DNA from: Chara braunii
Lineage: Eukaryota; Streptophyta; Charophyceae; Charales; Characeae
NCBI GenBank assembly: GCA_003427395.1
Contig: BFEA01000528.1
Coordinates: 306,372 to 336,749, forward strand
Length of the DNA stretch: 30,378 nucleotides
Direction of reading: 5' to 3'
The notes beneath the pieces are model-generated. The model made no database searches, had not been told where the DNA came from, and saw only the letters and a program-made list of their open reading frames with translations. The position numbers and the translations under genes were made by a program. Each line of letters begins with the position of its first letter. Positions within the stretch are counted from its first letter, which is position 1. Positions 10,152-20,332 of the stretch are shown piece after piece.

Positions 10152-10255
10152 TCACTCTCATTTTGTTCATAAAGTTACTACTGTTTTAATAGCATGCTTG
10201 TAACCTTGGCAGACAGACACAGTAGGAAGGAGTGAGTGATAGAGTAGCAAAGAAG

Positions 10256-10263
10256 ACTTACCT
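10256..10263 (-). promoter_or_regulatory. 5' splice-donor-like site
   Basis: On the minus strand AACAG is followed by GTAAGTCT, a full match to the plant donor consensus. No exon model can be anchored on it, but it belongs to a series of such sites on this strand (9789, 10961, 11417, 11915, 15303, 16418). Confidence 0.35.
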
Positions 10264-10907
10264 GTTCCGCACCACAGTCGACAAAGACAACAACAGAGGT
10301 ACGTGAGAATAAAAAAAATATGATTTGCAGAAGTAAGATTATAGGAGGAGAGGAGTTGGGGTGAAAAGTAGGGGGATAAGGAAGAAGAAGGAGCAGGAGA
10401 AAGAAGGGAGAGAGAGTTGTGACTCGAGACTTGGCGACATTGAATCCAGACACGACATTAGGATACAAACATAAGATGGGGCTATTCGATACCGTATCAC
10501 GGACTTGAGACCGACAACTTGCCCATCCTTCCCCTTCTTCGTCTAATCTCCCTCTCCTCTTCGACTGCGTATGACAGGGACTGACACTTCTTCCTGTATA
10601 AGTGCCATGCCCCTTCGCACCTTGTGATGAGACTGATGTATGATTGGTCTGTAATGCGACATTGATTGGGGTAGTCATTGGTATCTAGCATTTGCATCGT
10701 TACTCTGTACTACGTGAGTAAGGTCAGTCCCGGACAGGTCAGGATCTGTATTTAAGTCTTCCGCTACGCTATCTGTACCTTTTAAAAGAGGACGGTTCTT
10801 GTTCTAGTCTTCACCTTTACGACATCGACAGTATGTACGAGTGCATGTGAGAAAAGGAGAGAGAGATGAGAAAGAGAGAGAGAGGGAGAAGGGGAGAAAG
10901 AAGGTGG

Positions 10908-10945
<38 letters not shown>

Positions 10946-10946
10946 T
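10908..10946. repeat. (GAT)n microsatellite
   Basis: About thirteen GAT units precede the donor-like site of the next array unit. In that unit it takes the place of the short pyrimidine-rich stretch seen in others. Confidence 0.95.
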
Positions 10947-10949
10947 GGG

Positions 10950-11340
10950 GGGGATACTTACCTGGCATCGGCGATGGTCTGCATAGATGACATCTTCGAG
11001 TACTTCGGGCCGCCACTAATGACAATAGTTGCATTGCCTCTTTGTAATCTGTAGTAGCGGTGTAGGGAGTAGACTGGGCACCGAGCAACAGGAAGGAGAT
11101 AGGGTCTGGATACTCATGTTGGTGGTGGCGTGAGCAAGCTCTCATTGACATAGGTTTTCAGAATTACTAATCTCCATTGGTGTATTATCGATGCAATGCT
11201 GCTCTCTAAAAACAGTCTGACTATCTGGTTTCAGAATTATGATGTAATAAAGAATTGTCATCACGCTGTTGATTATTTTTTCTATATTATTATTATTATT
11301 TTTATTATTATTATTATTATTGTTATTATTATTATTATTA
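10950..11340. repeat. Array unit with (TTA)n at 11285
   Basis: A minus-strand donor-like site (GCCAG then GTAAGTAT, GT at 10960-10961) starts the unit, and (TTA)n fills 11285-11340. The donor-side 150 bp resemble the units at 11904 and 15296 and contain TTTGTAATCTG and a GGGCACCGAGC-type block. Confidence 0.6.
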
Positions 11341-11793
11341 AGATGTATGGTAGTTCTTGGGTCTGAGTGGCATCTGTGAGTTAGGGATTGGGTAGTGAAA
11401 TAAGAAGCGAGACGTACCTAGGTGGATAGGAGGCCGGCATTGGTATTGACACCATCACACACTGATCGTCAAAGTTGTCTGGTTGCTTTTATTGTTGTAG
11501 TTGTAGGCTTAGTCTGTAGAGTAGATAGGGCGCCTGACTCCATTCACAAAAGAGAGCTACAATGGGTTATGCTGTTGGTATTGCCTGCTGGGCTTGGACA
11601 GTGACTCACGATTCTGCTGTATAGTTATCAGAGGGATGGTTACTTGGTCCACTGTGCTATCTGCTATCGCTTTGACTACTCGAACTTCAGTATGTTTGCA
11701 GTTTGGATTTCTGTACTTAGTCCACATTCATGTTCCTTACGTATTTATTATTCTTATTCTTATTATTCTTATTCTTTTTCTTATTATTATTAC

Positions 11794-11845
<52 letters not shown>

Positions 11846-11850
11846 TATTT
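11341..11850. repeat. Array unit with the longest (TTA)n tract
   Basis: A donor-like site (CCTAG then GTACGT, GT at 11416-11417) is followed by a 325-bp body and a long, impure TTA tract at 11742-11850. The body matches those at 14194-14412 and 16410-16741, for example GTAGAGTAGATAGGG, TTGGACA[GT]TGACTCACGAT and TGACTAC/TGGCTAC blocks. Confidence 0.75.
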
Positions 11851-12285
11851 GCACAGTAGTAGATGGGGCATCTCTGAGTCAGGGATAGAGGTTGTGAATG
11901 AGACGAGAGACATACCTGGTGCTTGGCACGTGCGGCATTGTCCGAAATCTGCACGTACTCCGGGGAGCTGTTGTCGTCAACCTCGACATTGTAGTATAGG
12001 CTAGGTAGGATATCAACTCTGGTTCTTTGTTGATGACGATGAGACTATTCCAGTATTGACAATTATGATCTTGTGCGGTGCTCTTATTTGGTGTAACTCG
12101 TGANGCAACTTTGCAGTTGGTTCGAGATCACGAATAGCCAGTCTTATGTGTATAATGTTGTCTGATTACAGAACTTCGCTATTGTTATCTGCCTTTATTA
12201 TTATTATTTATTATTATTATTATTGTCATTTATTGTTATTGTTATTATTGTTATTATTATTATTATTTTTATTTTTATTATTAGT
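11851..12285. repeat. Array unit with (TTA)n at 12195
   Basis: A donor-like site (ACCAG then GTATGT, GT at 11914-11915) and a body that aligns along its length with 15231-15635, including GGTTCTT[TC]GTTGATGA, TTCTTATTTGGTG and TTGGTTCGAG. The tract at 12195-12285 is impure. One N at 12104. Confidence 0.7.
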
Positions 12286-12389
12286 ATTGGTAAAAAAAAA
12301 TAAAAAAAATCAGACTTGATTTTCACTCGCACTTCTCAGGCAGGCAAAACAGAGCATAGCGACAAAAATATACAGTGAAGGAAAACACA

Positions 12390-14190
12390 GTCCTGGTGAC
12401 GTGAACACTGTGGTAGACANACACACTGTGGCAAGCCCACAAGTCACTTGAACACGGTCACCCGATGACACGCACACGACAGAGGTACACGGACAGTGTG
12501 ACAAAATGTCACATACACCGTAAACATAAGCAGACACCGTGACTTACGCAGAGACACGAGTACAGTGGAGGGCACGCGGTGAGCAGTGCCCCATAGAGGG
12601 TATGATCACATAGTGGCACGTGCATAAGGACATGGATACACTGCAATCGGACTCGTTTTCCTTCTTCGGCTAGCATGTACTAACGGTACGAACTGGCACC
12701 AGGGTGCCCACTCAAGGCTCGGAGGTATGGAAACCAAGAGCACAGTTCGGATGCTAACTCGAAACAACAGGCTATAGCACCTCAGCGCTTGAACCTTCAA
12801 CTCCGTTCACTTTGTTCAACGCCGCTGTTCACTTCATACTTCAACTCCGGACCTAGGTACCTTACACGCGCTCTCACTTACTTCAGCTCTGGGCTCGCTG
12901 CAGACCTCCTTGCACAAGTCGTTGTGGCAGCGTTTCCGCATGGCTCACACGGGATTGAATGCATGAATGGGCGCTGCCCCTTTGATTTATACTTCTGTAA
13001 CTTATTGGTCTGCCGCTTTCCCATACACATGGTGCACACGGTCCCATACGGTACTTGCTTGACTGGACCTGGACTGAATGGGGCTATACCACTGACTGCA
13101 TGTGGACGCACCGCTGGCTCAGTGCAGTCGCACTGTGGGAACATACAGTACACTGGGCCAGACGCGGTCTGAAGCAGTACAGATACGGACTGGGTAGACA
13201 GACAGTCGGACTGGATAGCCAAGGATACAGACAGACAGACTGACAGACAAATGTGACCAGACATACATTGACACTCAGATGCACGGATGCCTGCACAATA
13301 ACGCAGGGATGCGCAGTCACACAAATGTCACTATGACAATCACGTAGTGCCAAAGTGACACACGGGGTCACAGTGACATGCACACACAACATACATACAC
13401 AGTCATGGTGACAGACACTGTGAATCCGCTCAGATACACAGTCACGCGGATGCAGTGACACAATGACACATAGTATTTACATAGTGAGACAGACAAACAC
13501 ATATATTGTGACAATCACGCAGTCACAGTAATGCTCACAAGTCACACAATAACATACGGTGAATACACAGATGCACGGTGGGAGGGGCACAGACACTGTG
13601 ACGCACACGGATGATGTGACATACGCAGCCGGATGCTGTGACACAGACGAAAGCGACAGTCACGCACTCACACGGTAATGATCACGCAGTCGCATTCGCA
13701 CAGTCGCACTGTGACACATACACAAGTGTTCACTTACATAGTGACACACATTGCTCAGTCATACACACACAGACAGTGGTACAGATTCAGTCACACTGTG
13801 CCATGCACACACACGTCCTTCTCTCTCGCCACTTCGTACAGTTGGGCATGCAACGGGCCTCCGTGCACAAGTTGCTGTGGCTGCACTTCAGCATGGTTTA
13901 CGTAGGAAGGAATGAAGGGCTGCTCACTACATACATACGGAAGAGGGAACTGAACAGACAACCCCGCTGGACAGATGGACAAACTGAACAGACAGACAAG
14001 TTCGACAGACAGATTCGACAAACAGANNGGATGGACACANAGATGAACTGTGACACAACTACAACAANGCGCACAGACAAGGAAAAAACGAGNTGTAACA
14101 TGGTCGGACACGGGCAAGCACTGTCGATCGGTCAGGTAAGCTGATAAGNAGGCAGACAATCGGACAACAGACAAGNCGNAGNCAGACACA
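12390..14190. repeat. GTCAC/GTGAC-rich degenerate low-complexity region
   Basis: CACTGTG, GTCACA and TGTGAC recur every 10 to 25 bases over most of this span, so short inverted repeats are dense. Runs of GACA/CAGA tetramers lie at about 13193-13250 and 13950-14035. Frames on both strands are C/V/S or T/H/Q rich and follow the composition. Several N bases lie at the end. No gene is supported. Confidence 0.65.
12880..13085. repeat. Copy 1 of a dispersed repeat of about 200 bp
   Basis: It contains CAGACCTCCTTGCAC, GCGTTTCCGCATG, GATTTATACTTCTGT and CGGTACTTGCTTGACTG in this order. The same blocks recur at 14590-14800 with similar spacing. A partial third copy without the later blocks is at 13838-13905 (CACAAGTTGCTGTGGC). 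Confidence 0.75.
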
Positions 14191-14437
14191 AGAGAGATAG
14201 CTGCATTGGGTTATTGATGTTAATATTGCCCGATTGGGCTTANACGCTGACTCATGATCCTGCTGAGTCATTCCTAAAAGAAGGGGTACTCAGATGCATT
14301 GTGCTATCTGCTCTTGCTTTGACTACTTGGACTTCAGTATGGTTTTGCGAGTTGGATTTCTGTGCTTCGTTCACATTCATGTTCAATGCATTTTATTTAC
14401 CATTGTTATTTTTTTATTATTATTATTACTACTATTT
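14190..14437. repeat. Array unit with (TTA)n at 14412
   Basis: It lacks the donor-side part but matches the body of the 11412 and 16410 units from GCATTGGGTTATTG to the TTA tract. It is preceded by GACA-rich sequence, which suggests that the donor half was lost or replaced. Confidence 0.65.
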
Positions 14438-14589
14438 NGCAATCAGACTTGGTCTCATATAGGCAAAACGGTAGCGCAGCAAACTGGCTCCATGCGCCCA
14501 CTCAAAACTCAGACTTATGNCAATCTAGATAAGAGTTCAGTTTCAATGGCTATGGCGACCAGGGCCGCACTTGCCACTATAGCCATGGC

Positions 14590-14800
14590 NAAGCTCTTTC
14601 AGCCCACTTAGATTCTGGGCCTCCATCAGACCTNCTTGCACGAGACGCTAAAGCGGCGCTTCCGCATGNCTTCCGCATGAAAAAATGAAAGGCTGGGTAC
14701 ANCCTCTTGATTTATACTTCTGTGATGCGTTGGTCTGACCTGTAACCCTGGCCATGGTACACAGTCCCAGACGGTACTTGCTTGACTGAACTGGACTGGG
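14590..14800. repeat. Copy 2 of the dispersed repeat of about 200 bp
   Basis: It matches 12880-13085 in block order. Both copies are preceded, after a TTA tract, by CAGACTTG and AGGCAAAAC blocks (about 12311 and 14447), so the duplicated segment is longer than the best-conserved part. Several N bases. Confidence 0.7.
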
Positions 14801-15230
14801 TAGACTGGAACTGCTGACTGTACAAGGTGGGCTACCACCACTTGACCTCTTGCCTCTGCCTAACGTAGGCTGATTCCGAAAGGCCACTACTAGAAACTTC
14901 TATCTTAGCCTTTCGGTACTGTTGCAGCTACAACTTTGCCTTTTCAGGAAAGAAGCAGCCACGACCTTGACCCTTCAGACAGTCTACAGCTATGACCTCT
15001 GGACTGTCTAGACTCCTACCCGATAGGTCTACAGTTTGAATCCCTGCTACCCCGTAACCTACGAAATCCTACCTACCACTGGCAGTCCTACAGGTTGCAG
15101 GTTCAATTCTACGGGCTGACACAGCTACTGTACACAGGCAAGGTAGGGAACTAGGGATCGAGTCTTGGGATCCGCATCAGCTACTGCGAAGTGGTGAATA
15201 CCGTTTTGTTATTATTATTAGTAGTAGTAT

Positions 15231-15638
15231 TTGCATAGTAGGTGGAGTACATGTGGCATCTGTCTGTAAAGGATCGAGGTAGTAAGGGAAGCGAAAGACT
15301 TACCCGGTGCCTGAAGCAGGCGGCATTGGCCACTGCCTGTTCGTTTTTGCGGGAGAGTTTGTCGACGTCATCTTCAGCATTGCGGGATAGGCTATATAGG
15401 ACCTGCCATCTGTAATCTGGGCGCCAAGCGTCAGATAGGACACCAACGCTGGTTCTTCGTTGATGATGATGATGGGACAAGTTCAACGTTGTCAATTATG
15501 AACTATTGATGTGTTCTTATTTGGTGAATCTCTTGGTGCATTTCTACAATTGGTTCGAGGTCAAGACCATCTGGACTCATATGAGTGATGCTGTTTGATT
15601 GCTGGATTTTCCTATTGCTCTTCTCCCTTGTGTCATTA

Positions 15639-15689
<51 letters not shown>
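15231..15689. repeat. Array unit with (TTA)n at 15635
   Basis: A donor-like site (ACCGG then GTAAGTCT, GT at 15302-15303) and a 332-bp body matching the 11904 unit. A pure (TTA)n tract fills 15635-15689. A shorter TTA tract at 15208-15222 precedes the unit. Confidence 0.7.
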
Positions 15690-16160
15690 GTAAGGGTTGA
15701 GCCCTAGTAGGAGCCTTGCCGCCCTGCATAAGATCGGGGCTAAGGCCTCGGCAAGCCTCGTGTCACCCTAAGTGAAGGCGAGCCAGACATGTGACCGCCC
15801 TAAGTGAAGGCTGGTCAGGATATCCACGAACAACCCTTTCTTTCAGCAATTTGAAAGGTGGGTATCCGTCAGTTGCAGCACGACAGTGGGTGCTGTGCGC
15901 CGTGGATCCCAGACTCCTGCGTAAAGCAGTTGAGCCCAGGGCTTCAGTTGGTTGACACCCTGGGACAGGCCAGGGTAGGCCGACACGTCACATTTGCACG
16001 TTGGTCAATCAGAAAGCAGCATTGTCGTAGTAAGGTTGAGCGTACCAATGAGAGATTGAGAAAAGTCCGTATCTGGGCAGTAACTCAGGCATAAAGGCTG
16101 CAATTGTACTCCCTGGGCCACACCAGGGAGAGCCTAGGCGCAACTACCAAGACATTGGCA
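15690..16160. other. Structured GC-richer insertion of unknown nature
   Basis: This stretch has no match to the array units on either side. It contains a direct repeat (CCTAAGTGAAGGC at about 15768 and 15804), a perfect 8-bp stem (CTCCCTGG 16109-16116 with CCAGGGAG 16123-16130), and CCCAGGG...CCCTGGG around GCTTCAGTTGGTTGACAC, which resembles a tRNA D-arm and the block near 1950. An open frame of 78 codons (15858-16094) is present, but I recognise no domain in it. Confidence 0.35.
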
Positions 16161-16399
16161 CAGGCTCGACGCTAGCCGCCCATGCCCCACACTGGCATAT
16201 AGGCAGAAGTGGCAAGTGAGGAAGGATCTGACCAATGCGAGCACCGCCGGCACGCCGCGCTAACACAAGAAACCGCGCTACGTAAAGCTACACTGGGCAA
16301 AAGGGAGCAGGTTAACAATGGTGCAATGAAGCACTGCTTAGGCACGGGGCGCAACCAGGTTGACTGGAGGCGAAAGGGGGGGTAAAGGGCGTTGTGTGG

Positions 16400-16777
16400 G
16401 TCATCAAGAGAGACGTACCTGGGTGGAGAGGAGGTTGGCATGGGTGCTGACATCATCACTCGCTGGTTGTCAAGTTGTCTTATGAAAATTATTGCATTAG
16501 GTTGTAGAGTAGATAGGGTGATGGGCGCCATTCAAGAGAAAGAGATACACTGGGTTAGGCTGTTGGTGTGGCCGATTGAGCTTGGACATTGACTCACGAT
16601 TATGATTATCGTTCTTAAAGAAGATGGCTATTTGGTTCCATTATACTATCTACTCTTGCTTTGGCTACTTGGACTGACCGTGTGATTCGGCGAGGTGAAT
16701 TTCAGTGCTTTGTCTACAATCATGTCCCTAGCAACTAAATATTAATATTATTATTATTGTTATTATTATTATTATTA
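16400..16777. repeat. Array unit with (TTA)n at 16741
   Basis: A donor-like site (CCCAG then GTACGT, GT at 16417-16418). On the minus strand the adjoining 20 codons read like those beside the 11417 site (for example VMMSAPMPT against VMVSIPMPA). However, a one-base indel separates the two copies just upstream, which argues against conserved coding. Confidence 0.7.
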
Positions 16778-16919
16778 GCAGATTCAGTTTATTCACTCTT
16801 CTCCTATATGAGAACAACAACACACGCAGACTGTGGTACACGGTGACACAAAGAGAAAATGAGACATACGTACAACAAGGGAGGCAAAGAGAGAGAGAAG
16901 GAAGATACTGTAGGTAAAA

Positions 16920-17116
16920 TTGTGGAGTGAAAGGCTGGGGTATTGGAGTTGACATGGGCCTGAGGACTTGAGTTTTGGCTCACAACTTCATTGTATTGCT
17001 TTATTCGGCTGAATGCGCAGAGCTATGATACTTGCTGCTTGTATACAACAATTCAGATGTCTGTAATGATCTCATAACGCGGGTTCTTGATATCATTCGT
17101 TTTTATAAATCCTTGA

Positions 17117-17153
<37 letters not shown>

Positions 17154-17154
17154 T
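16920..17154. repeat. Array unit with (TTA)n at 17117
   Basis: It matches the last part of the 9784-10151 unit (ACTTCATTGTATTGCT, then GATACTTGCTGCTTG and CTGTAATGAT) and ends in a pure TTA tract. No donor-like site was seen. Confidence 0.65.
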
Positions 17155-17897
17155 ATATCGTTTGAGATCACATACTAGAATAGGAATCAGAGTAGGGAAA
17201 AAGGGATGCGAGGCAACAGGGCGAGGGAGGGGCGACAACAAGTATGACGACCTTTACCTCCTTCATCCTCCTCCGCTTTCCTATGCCCAAGCCTCGCATA
17301 AGCACAGAACCATCTTCAAGCAAACATGAGTGAAAATAGTATCTTCAAATGGTTTACTGAGATCATGACTCATGCGTAAAGGACTCCCATTCCATATTTG
17401 ATCCATGTAACAGGGCGATTGCGGGAGCTCTGCCGGAGTTCAGGCGAAACTTTGGAGGCAGGGAACGACGAGGTATGTTACTTTGGCCCAATTGCTGTTT
17501 TATAACATAACAGGCTACCATCCGTAATGATGCTCATAAGGGTTAGGAATTCAGGATCGATAAACCCTTCAAAGGTTAAGGGGTGGACAAAGGTATTGGA
17601 TTACGGGTAGAGAGAAGGTTGGCTGAGTGGAAACTGATTGTTTTTGGGTACAACGATCTTGCTGTGTGGGCATTGATTGGAAGTATGGATACAAGGTATC
17701 AACCTTTCACGATCACTCTCTTTATACTCCATCTAAACGATGATGAGTACCTTGATTTGAGCTTGCTATAATCAACTATCATAGATCACACCGATCATTG
17801 CTCATTATGCATCTGATCCAGCATAAGTTCTCGAACTAACAACGATTCAGGGCTCGAATGCCATCAAAAGCGATGACTTGATCCATAGATAAGACTT
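17155..17897. other. Unassigned region
   Basis: No repeat or gene recognised. The longest plus-strand frame (17583-17771, 62 codons) has no motif I know. CGAG followed by GTATGT at about 17470 resembles a plus-strand splice donor but stands alone. Confidence 0.3.
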
Positions 17898-18480
17898 GTG
17901 TGGTGGTAAGAATAGCAGGGAAAAACCTGCCTTAACTCCGATGAGCCTTACGCTCAGTCAGTGGTAAGAGTAGCAAGGATCCTTGAACACCCGCCTTATT
18001 GAGGGCTAGCCAGTGATAAGAGTAGCAGGGAAATCATGCCTTATCAGTGACTAGTCTGATATAGGAGTAGTGAGGTTTCAAGGACACCCGCCTTATCGTT
18101 GATCAACTTAACATTCATTAAGTGGTAAGAGTAGCAAGGATCCTTGGACACTCGCCTTATTGAGGGCTAGCCAGTGATAAGAGAAGCAGGGAAATTCTGC
18201 CTTATCAGTGACTAGTCTGATATAAGAGTAGTGAGGTTTCAAGGACACCTGCCTTATCNNNNNNNNNNNNNNNNNNNNNNNNNNNNNNNNNNNNNNNNNN
18301 NNNNNNNNNNNNNNNNNNNNNNNNNNNNNNNNNNNNNNNNNNNNNNNNNNNNNTGGACACCCGCCTTATTGAGGGCTAGCCAGTGATAAGAGTGGCAGGG
18401 AAATCCTGCCTTATCAGTGACTAGTCTGATATAAGAGTAGTGAGGTTTTAGGGATACCTGCCTTATCAGTGACTAGCCAT
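17898..18480. repeat. Tandem array of hairpin-forming GATAAG...CTTATC subunits
   Basis: Subunits of about 45 to 60 bp read GTGATAAGAGTAGCAGGG...CCTGCCTTATC and alternate in a higher-order unit (GTGGTAAGAG at 17961 and 18122, period 161 bp). Each subunit can fold: GATAA pairs with TTATC, and GGCAGG pairs with CCTGCC in the best copy (about 18391). The array resumes after the assembly gap with the same unit. It could be a satellite or enhancer-like repeats in the U3 part of an LTR, as it lies upstream of the gypsy-type element. Confidence 0.85.
18259..18353. other. Assembly gap (95 N)
   Basis: A run of N interrupts the tandem array. The array phase on the two sides does not fit a 95-base spacer with a strict 161-bp period, so the real length is uncertain. 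Confidence 0.98.
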
Positions 18481-20100
18481 AGGATAAGCCTACCGCTAAG
18501 TGTGCTTTGGCTCACAAGGGCCAAGACCCACAAGATTTGCCTTTGTCAAACAAGTTCCAATAACAAGTGGATATATCCTGAATGGTCTGACATACCACCG
18601 CTAACTTTCTCCACAATCTGCATTGTTCAGTCCTAACTAACTATCTATGATTCTACTGAGAGGGGATAAGTGAGATCTTGCCTCAGAGAGAGACTATCCA
18701 TTTGTCTGATTTCTTTCCTTGAGATTTTTTTCCACAGGTTGGATTGATGATGTGTTCATGTGTGTTGGGAGAAGGAAGGAAACTTAGACAGGATAATCTA
18801 GAAAAGGATAGGAATGAGATAGTGAAAGGGATATGGAGAATTACCGTGACAGTAAAAAGGGGAGGTGAACTATTATTCACTACCTGAAGCGGAAGGGCAA
18901 CAACCCAAATGATTACTTAAGGATATGAGTCAGGCAGAAAACACAGAGTCTAGAAGGAAACTTTCTTGATCTTAGTTAGGAAGAGAGATGTTAAGTTTCT
19001 CTTGGACAGTATTGTGTCTACAGGTTTCGACACTTCGGAGAACTTACGGGGGAATCCGTAAGAACAACAATTCTGTTATCATTCGATAACAGGTCAGTAG
19101 AACTCCGACTCAACGTCCACCATGGCTTGACACCCACACCTAAGACAAGACCTAAGAAGCGAACAAATAAATTTTCCCGCTGTATCTATGCCTAAATTGT
19201 CCAAATCACACTTAGAGGTCTTTGAAAATGTGTGGGGCAGGGGTAGACGGAGTCAAGGTTAGGAAGGAATGTTGTTTTCAAGGTTTGGAGTGAGGGACTT
19301 GCTATGAATGGATTAAAGGTTGACGCTCGTAGCGCATTTTGTTTCTGCATCTGTATGCGTGTATGTGATGTCTTGCATCTGCACAGGTGTTGGATGTTTG
19401 TGTTGTCTTTTGAATTTGGGATCGACTGAGATATTCGGGCAAAAGGGACACGACAATCGTGAAAGTGAGGTCGACCGCTCAGTCAGCTCCCTTGATTTAC
19501 ATACATACATTTATATATATACATATACTTGTGAATGAGATCGTAGTTGGTCAGGATCGGAAAGTCATTTGTCTAGGCTTCTGTTCGAGAGAATAGAAGA
19601 CTACAAAGGGGATCGATCCTGACATTCTCACATGATGAGCAAAGTAAACGTTGAGTCATTGTCATAGTTAGTTAAGCGTGGAAGACTGTCCGAGAAGTCG
19701 ACCTGATTAGATAGTCGGTTCTGAGAGTTAGCACCTCGGGGCTCGACATACGGGTCACTCTTAAGGTGTTCTACCGCGCGTATGCCTATGCTACGGCGAT
19801 CGAGAAAACGCCCTCGGCTGACCTACCTCTACGATTGGATGTAAAAACCTTCGCACGTGGGTCAGTAGCTCAGCAGGGATACGCCCACCTAAGGGATGGT
19901 GACAACTCCCGCAGGTGGAGATAATGTTGTACCTCGTGGGATCCCTAACCTGTCGTAGGGAGTCGAGAGAGGTATAGCACGCGCGCACGGTCGGAGTTGG
20001 TATTTCGTAAAGTGACCAAGAGACTCCTGTGTGACACGACTGTGAGGTCCGACACAAAACTTACTTTGCGTCTGGGTGTGAAACCGCCGCGTGCGACAGG
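18481..20100 (+). promoter_or_regulatory. Candidate 5' LTR and leader of the gypsy-type element
   Basis: This long non-coding stretch lies directly upstream of the element's first open frame. It has a TATATATAT box at about 19512-19520 and two adjacent hairpins at 19043-19092. It ends with TGCGACAGG just before a possible primer-binding site. No second LTR copy is present in the window to confirm the boundaries, because the 3' end of the element is missing. The start of the LTR cannot be placed. Confidence 0.3.
19043..19092. repeat. Two adjacent perfect hairpins
   Basis: CTTACGG (19043-19049) pairs with CCGTAAG (19056-19062) over six bases. CTGTTATC (19073-19080) pairs with GATAACAG (19085-19092) over four bases. 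Their tight spacing suggests an RNA structure or a protein-binding region. Confidence 0.7.
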
Positions 20101-20114
20101 TGGCGGCAGGGATC
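20101..20114 (+). promoter_or_regulatory. Possible primer-binding site
   Basis: TGGCGGCAGGGATC begins with TGG, as expected for complementarity to a tRNA 3' CCA end, and follows CA shortly upstream. I cannot name the tRNA. Without the second LTR this remains a guess. Confidence 0.25.
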
Positions 20115-20146
20115 TTGTTTTTAGCCGAGGTCTTTAGTGAGCGAAC

Positions 20147-20156
20147 TCGGGTAAGG
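20147..20156 (+). promoter_or_regulatory. Possible 5' splice donor in the leader
   Basis: TCGG is followed by GTAAGG (GT at 20151-20152). It lies upstream of all the ORFs and would be suitably placed to join the leader to the acceptor-like sites before 20962, 21751 and 22684. Confidence 0.3.
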
Positions 20157-20332
20157 CAAGATCCTGACAAAACGACAATCATTAAAAAATCAGGGAATAG
20201 GATAAGATCTAAGCAGAATACGGTAACTTGGATAGCTGGTGACGAGTAATTGCTCCAAATAAATCAGTGTGTAAGATAGGGACTAAATACACATAAGTAC
20301 AATCGTCCTACTTATACTAAAAGTTAACGAAT

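Larger units (their letters stand above)
9770..17154. repeat. Mosaic array of units ending in (TTA)n
   Basis: At least eight diverged segments follow one another in the same orientation. Most end in a (TTA)n tract on the plus strand. The parts just before the tracts are alike in pairs or triplets: 11412, 14200 and 16410 share one body, 11850 and 15231 share another, and 9985 and 16970 share a third. Six segments carry a minus-strand 5' splice-donor-like hexamer, and the distance from that GT to the tract is 331, 324, 325, 280, 332 and 323 bp. This regularity shows a common unit. The class is unknown: it could be a retroposon family with a (TTA)n tail, a satellite, or duplicated exons of a minus-strand gene. 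Confidence 0.7.

Noticed and set aside
11594-12004. 136-codon plus-strand frame with Ile/Tyr runs
   Set aside because: The runs come from the TTA microsatellite, and the rest overlaps the repeat units.
15858-16094. 78-codon plus-strand frame in the structured insertion
   Set aside because: It is short and has no recognisable domain or splice context. It is kept only as part of the insertion's description.
16172-16531. Minus-strand exon with conserved peptide shared with the 11417 unit
   Set aside because: The peptides look alike over 20 codons, but a one-base indel between the copies breaks the frame. The whole 325-bp unit is equally similar, so the similarity is at the DNA level.
19860-19930. 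tRNA-like string TAGCTCAGCAGGGATACG in the leader
   Set aside because: It matches a D-arm, but no T-arm with GTTCGA and no acceptor stem follow.
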